64,000 bases of DNA from positions 1 through 64,000 of the forward strand of contig CAZBLK010000007.1 of NCBI GenBank assembly GCA_964492715.1. Reading direction: 5' to 3'. This stretch comes from CAZBLK01 sp964492715 (GTDB lineage: Bacteria > Bacillota > Clostridia > Lachnospirales > WRBF01). Made by a program: the position numbers and the translations under genes. Below the pieces are notes generated by a model. The model was not told the DNA's origin, made no database searches, and saw nothing but the letters and a program-made list of their open reading frames with translations. Positions 61,144 to 64,000 of the stretch are shown here, piece by piece (within the stretch, counting starts at the first letter, position 1; each line of letters starts with the position of its first letter).

Positions 61144-62007
61144 ATGCGGCGTTCTAAAATTGGTTATGTTCTTTTTTTACTTCCTTGTGTAGCTTCGTTT
61201 ACGATAATAGTTCTTATTCCCATGTTTACAGGGTTTTACTATTCCTTCACAGACTGGAATGGAATTGGCAACACGCCGAATTTGGTTGGGTTTTCAAACT
61301 ATATTGACATTTTTAAAGACGAAAGCTTTTTAAAATCGTTTACATTTACGGCAGGGTTTGCCGTTGTTGCCGTTATATTAATTAACGTAATTGGCTTTTT
61401 GCTTGCACTTCTTGTAAACCAAAAGTTTAAGGGCAACAAAGTTATGCGTACTGTGTTTTTTATGCCAAACCTTATAGGCGGCATACTTTTGGGCTTTACT
61501 TGGAACTTCATTTTTGTAAGCGTTTTTGAGTCCATTTACAAGGCGACAGGCTTTAACTTTTTCAGCGGCTGGCTTTCAACGACTGTAACTGGCTTTTGGG
61601 GATTAGTTATTGTTTTGGTTTGGCAAATGAGTGGCTATACTATGCTAATTTACATTGCGGCACTGCAAAACATTCAAACGTCTGTGCTTGAAGCCGCCGA
61701 GCTTGACGGCGCAATTGGGCTTCGCAAGCTGTTTAGCATTATTATTCCAATGGTTATGCCGGCGTTTACAATTAGCTTGTTCCTTACCTTGTCAAACTCG
61801 TTTAAGCTCTTTGACCAAAACCTTGCGCTTACAGGTGGCGCACCAAACAAGTCTACAATGATGCTTGCGCTAAAAATTTACAACACAGCGTTTTCACAGA
61901 ACACACTTGGCAAGGCACAAGCTATGGCTATTATTTTCTTAATTGTTGTAGCAATAATTTCGGTTACACAGCTTAGCATTACAAAAAGAAGGGAGATTGA
62001 AAACTAA
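61144..62007 (+). CDS. Sugar ABC transporter permease (MalF/UgpA type)
   Basis: The 287-residue membrane protein has about six segments and the ABC-permease EAA loop (LEAAELDGAIGLRKLFSIII-IP). ATG 61144 is taken because AAAGGTGTG is spaced for it; GTG 61132 overlaps that site. Its stop overlaps the next start by 1 bp. It pairs with the MalG-type permease downstream. Confidence 0.92.
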   Translation: MRRSKIGYVLFLLPCVASFTIIVLIPMFTGFYYSFTDWNGIGNTPNLVGFSNYIDIFKDESFLKSFTFTAGFAVVAVILINVIGFLLALLVNQKFKGNKVMRTVFFMPNLIGGILLGFTWNFIFVSVFESIYKATGFNFFSGWLSTTVTGFWGLVIVLVWQMSGYTMLIYIAALQNIQTSVLEAAELDGAIGLRKLFSIIIPMVMPAFTISLFLTLSNSFKLFDQNLALTGGAPNKSTMMLALKIYNTAFSQNTLGKAQAMAIIFLIVVAIISVTQLSITKRREIEN

Positions 62008-62834
62008 TGGAGGGCAAAAAGTCTTTTAAAATAACTACAATTGCAATTGGCATTTTTATGTGCATTGTTTACCTTTTTCCTGTGTACATTTTGTTTATAA
62101 ACTCCTTTAAAACGCAAAAAGGAATTTACTTAGACACTATAAAAATTCCTAAGGAGGGCTTTTTTACACTTGGCAACTACCCAGGCGCAATTGAGCGCAT
62201 GGGCTACTTGAAGGCCCTTACCAACTCGCTTCTTATAACAATTTCTGCTACAGTTATTATTGTGCTTTTTTCGGCTATGGCGGCGTGGGTTTTGGTGCGG
62301 TACAAAAGCGTTATAAGCACAGTTTTGTACTACATGTTTGCGGTTTCTATGCTTATTCCGTTCCAATGTGTAATGCTTCCGCTGGTTTCTACGGCTTCAA
62401 AGCTGCACCTTATGAACCCAGCTGGGCTTGTTTTTATTTACCTTGGCTTTGGCTCTAGCCTTTCAATTGTTTTGTTCCACAGCTTTATTAAAAGTGTTCC
62501 GCTGGAGCTTGAGGAGTCGGCAATGATTGACGGCTGCAACATGGTGCAAACTTTCTTTTTAATTGTTGTGCCGCTTATTAAAACAATTGCAATTACTGTT
62601 GCCGTGCTTAACGTAATGTGGATTTGGAACGACTTCCTTCTTCCGCAGCTTATAATAAACAAGCCAGAATGGCAAACTATTCCGCTTAAAACATATTTGT
62701 TCTTCGGGCAGTTTTCCAAACGGTGGGACTTGGCGACAGCAGCTCTTTTGATGGGTATGCTTCCTATAGTTGTGTTTTATATGTTTGCTCAAAAGTATAT
62801 TATTCAGGGTATAACTGACGGGGCTATAAAGTAA
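62007..62834 (+). CDS. Sugar ABC transporter permease (MalG/UgpE type)
   Basis: The 275-residue membrane protein has six hydrophobic segments and the EAA-type loop LEESAMIDGCNMVQTFFLIV followed by VP. GGGAG precedes ATG 62007, which shares a base with the upstream stop. Last gene of the transporter operon; a perfect terminator hairpin follows. Confidence 0.93.
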   Translation: MEGKKSFKITTIAIGIFMCIVYLFPVYILFINSFKTQKGIYLDTIKIPKEGFFTLGNYPGAIERMGYLKALTNSLLITISATVIIVLFSAMAAWVLVRYKSVISTVLYYMFAVSMLIPFQCVMLPLVSTASKLHLMNPAGLVFIYLGFGSSLSIVLFHSFIKSVPLELEESAMIDGCNMVQTFFLIVVPLIKTIAITVAVLNVMWIWNDFLLPQLIINKPEWQTIPLKTYLFFGQFSKRWDLATAALLMGMLPIVVFYMFAQKYIIQGITDGAIK

Positions 62835-62860
62835 AACCGATATAAGTGTGAATATTATAT

Positions 62861-62906
62861 AAGTTCGATATAAAACTGTGATTTTGCAATTTATATCGAA
62901 CTTTTA
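62861..62906 (+). terminator. Terminator of the sugar ABC operon
   Basis: AAGTTCGATATAAA (62861-62874) and its exact complement (62890-62903) form a 14-bp stem, followed by T residues. Confidence 0.85.
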
Positions 62907-62963
62907 TTATTTTATGCGTATATTATATTAGGGAGATATTTTTTAAAAGGAGAATTAAGTGCA

Positions 62964-63845
62964 ATGAGCAGACAAACCATTTATGATTATTGCAATAATA
63001 GTTCAAAGCGAAAGGTTATTTTACACATATTTTTAGGATTTTTGGTTTTTTTGTTTTCCGACTTAGTGAACTCTATACTTTTTGATATCATATTTTCATT
63101 AATAATCAAAAGCGATTTGCCTATTTGGGTTTACGCTTCATTCCGTTCAACTGGAAACATTATTTTATTCTATACCTTTTTTTCGCTTTACTTAAAAAAA
63201 GTAATTCACTTACCAATGTCAGATTTTAGAATAAATAAATTTAATTTAAAGAAAATATTTGTTGTTTGTGCTATCGCCCTGCCTACCTTTGTAGCAGTTT
63301 GCTTAATGGCAAGCGGCGGAACGCTTATTGATAATAAGTTTAGCACTCAAGAAATAGTTGGAAATGTAATTGTTGCACTTAGCTTAGCAATTACATCAGG
63401 CATACTAGAAGAAATGTTTTTTCGTGGCTACTTAATGAAGTTTTTAGAGGTTAAATGGAACAGGACAATTGCTATACTTTTGCCGTAAATTATTTTTAGC
63501 TTATTACATGTACTAAGCATGGAAAAATTTGATGTTGTCAGCTTATTATTATTAATTTGTGCAGGCACTATTGTTGGCGTTATGTTTTCATTAATAACAA
63601 TTGTTAGTAAATCAATCTGGTCAAGTGCACTGGTACATACATTATGGAACTTTGCAATTATTGGTCAAATTTTAGATATATCAACAAAACACAATACTAA
63701 GTCAGTTTATTCGTTTGTTCTTTCATCAAAAAATGTTTTGATAACAGGCGGAAGTTTTGGAGTAGAATCTTCATTAGTTGCTATAAGCGGTTACATAATC
63801 GTTGTTTTACTATCATTGTATATGTTAAGGCGTGTTCAAAAATAG
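62964..63845 (+). pseudogene. CPBP intramembrane protease, interrupted by one nonsense codon
   Basis: CPBP (Abi) proteases are membrane enzymes related to CAAX processing and bacteriocin self-protection. The first 174 codons give four to five membrane segments and the catalytic EEMFFRG, then TAA at 63486-63488. The same frame continues at once with IIFSLLHVLSM, the second catalytic motif with His, and later ALVHTLWN, up to TAG at 63845. So one change (most simply TCA to TAA) splits an otherwise whole gene of 293 codons. AAAAGGAG precedes ATG 62964. Confidence 0.85.
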
Positions 63846-64000
63846 CATATTTACGACTAAAAACCTGTAAAATGTAAGCTTTACAGATTTAGCAAACGTA
63901 CAAAACCTAGCTTTTTCAGACTATGTTGTGCCTTCCCAGCTTACGTTATAGCAAATTGAATCGTACTTTAAAATTTCAGGTGTAAGCTACAATGTGAAAC
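63846..64000 (+). pseudogene. Possible gene remnant with in-frame stops (continues past window edge)
   Basis: In one plus-strand frame the text reads protein-like: NVSFTDLANVQNLAFSDYVV then PSQLTL, TAG, QIESYFKISGVSYNVK to the edge, with an earlier TAA near 63868. The regular amphipathic composition suggests coding origin, but there is no start codon or ribosome site and the segment is short. Family not recognised. Confidence 0.35.

Noticed and set aside
51618..63845. Reassignment of TAA/TAG as sense codons
   Set aside because: Many intact genes in the window end with TAA or TAG at the expected family length, so the interrupted genes are better explained by decay.

Overview
The window is low-GC chromosomal DNA of a motile, endospore-forming anaerobe of the class Clostridia. 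Four lines of evidence support this: the end of a clostridial fla/che operon (flhA, flhF, flhG, PilZ, cheC, cheD, fliA), sporulation and germination genes (spoIIR, a sleB-like hydrolase, ypeB), a three-subunit [FeFe] hydrogenase (hydCBA), and a complete V/A-type ATPase operon. Start codons include ATG, TTG and GTG behind strong purine-rich ribosome binding sites. A Lachnospirales-like placement is an inference from gene content only.

Layout. 1-10.3 kb (+): flagellar export and assembly, chemotaxis, the motility sigma factor, FapA, and small membrane proteins. 10.5-12.9 kb (+): a GlmU-like acetyltransferase with a degenerate N-terminal domain, then an acyltransferase-3 membrane protein. 13.0-15.7 kb (-): an ABC-2 exporter. 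15.9-18.5 kb (+): spoIIR, sleB-like, ypeB. 18.7-24.7 kb: a small XRE regulator, lysine/diaminopimelate genes (asd, dapA, dapB), tmk and a PEGA protein. 24.7-25.4 kb: a region with no long gene that holds a type I toxin-antitoxin locus. 25.4-30.5 kb: an orphan response regulator and hydCBA. 30.7-39.4 kb (-): murA, an ECF sigma/anti-sigma pair, a U32 peptidase, an unusual long ZapA, a phosphoesterase and a small alarmone synthetase. 40.1-42.8 kb (+): VanW and an AIR-synthase-like protein. 42.8-51.6 kb (-): V-ATPase in transcription order H-C-I-K-F-E-A-B-D. 51.6-53.9 kb: decaying or foreign material. 53.9-57.3 kb: MATE, a membrane protein, tRNA-Ser and nagB. 57.5-62.8 kb (+): pepF and a sugar ABC transporter operon. 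63.0-64.0 kb: a broken CPBP protease and a possible gene remnant.

The least ordinary content lies between the genes. There are several families of short non-coding elements: (i) TA-flanked inverted-repeat elements that look like MITEs, in three sequence families, including a nearly identical 164-bp pair 20 kb apart; (ii) a GC-rich hairpin repeat in at least eight copies, three of them at successive junctions of the V-ATPase operon, one supplying the stop codon of a truncated SleB-like gene; (iii) blocks of a 7-bp CTAGAAR motif in opposed orientation. At least three genes carry in-frame nonsense codons (histidine phosphatase, secreted peptide, CPBP protease), which suggests ongoing gene decay. 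A 28-codon holin-like toxin with a convergent antisense RNA is readable at 25.1-25.4 kb and would be missed by ordinary gene calling. No transposase, CRISPR array or rRNA gene was seen.
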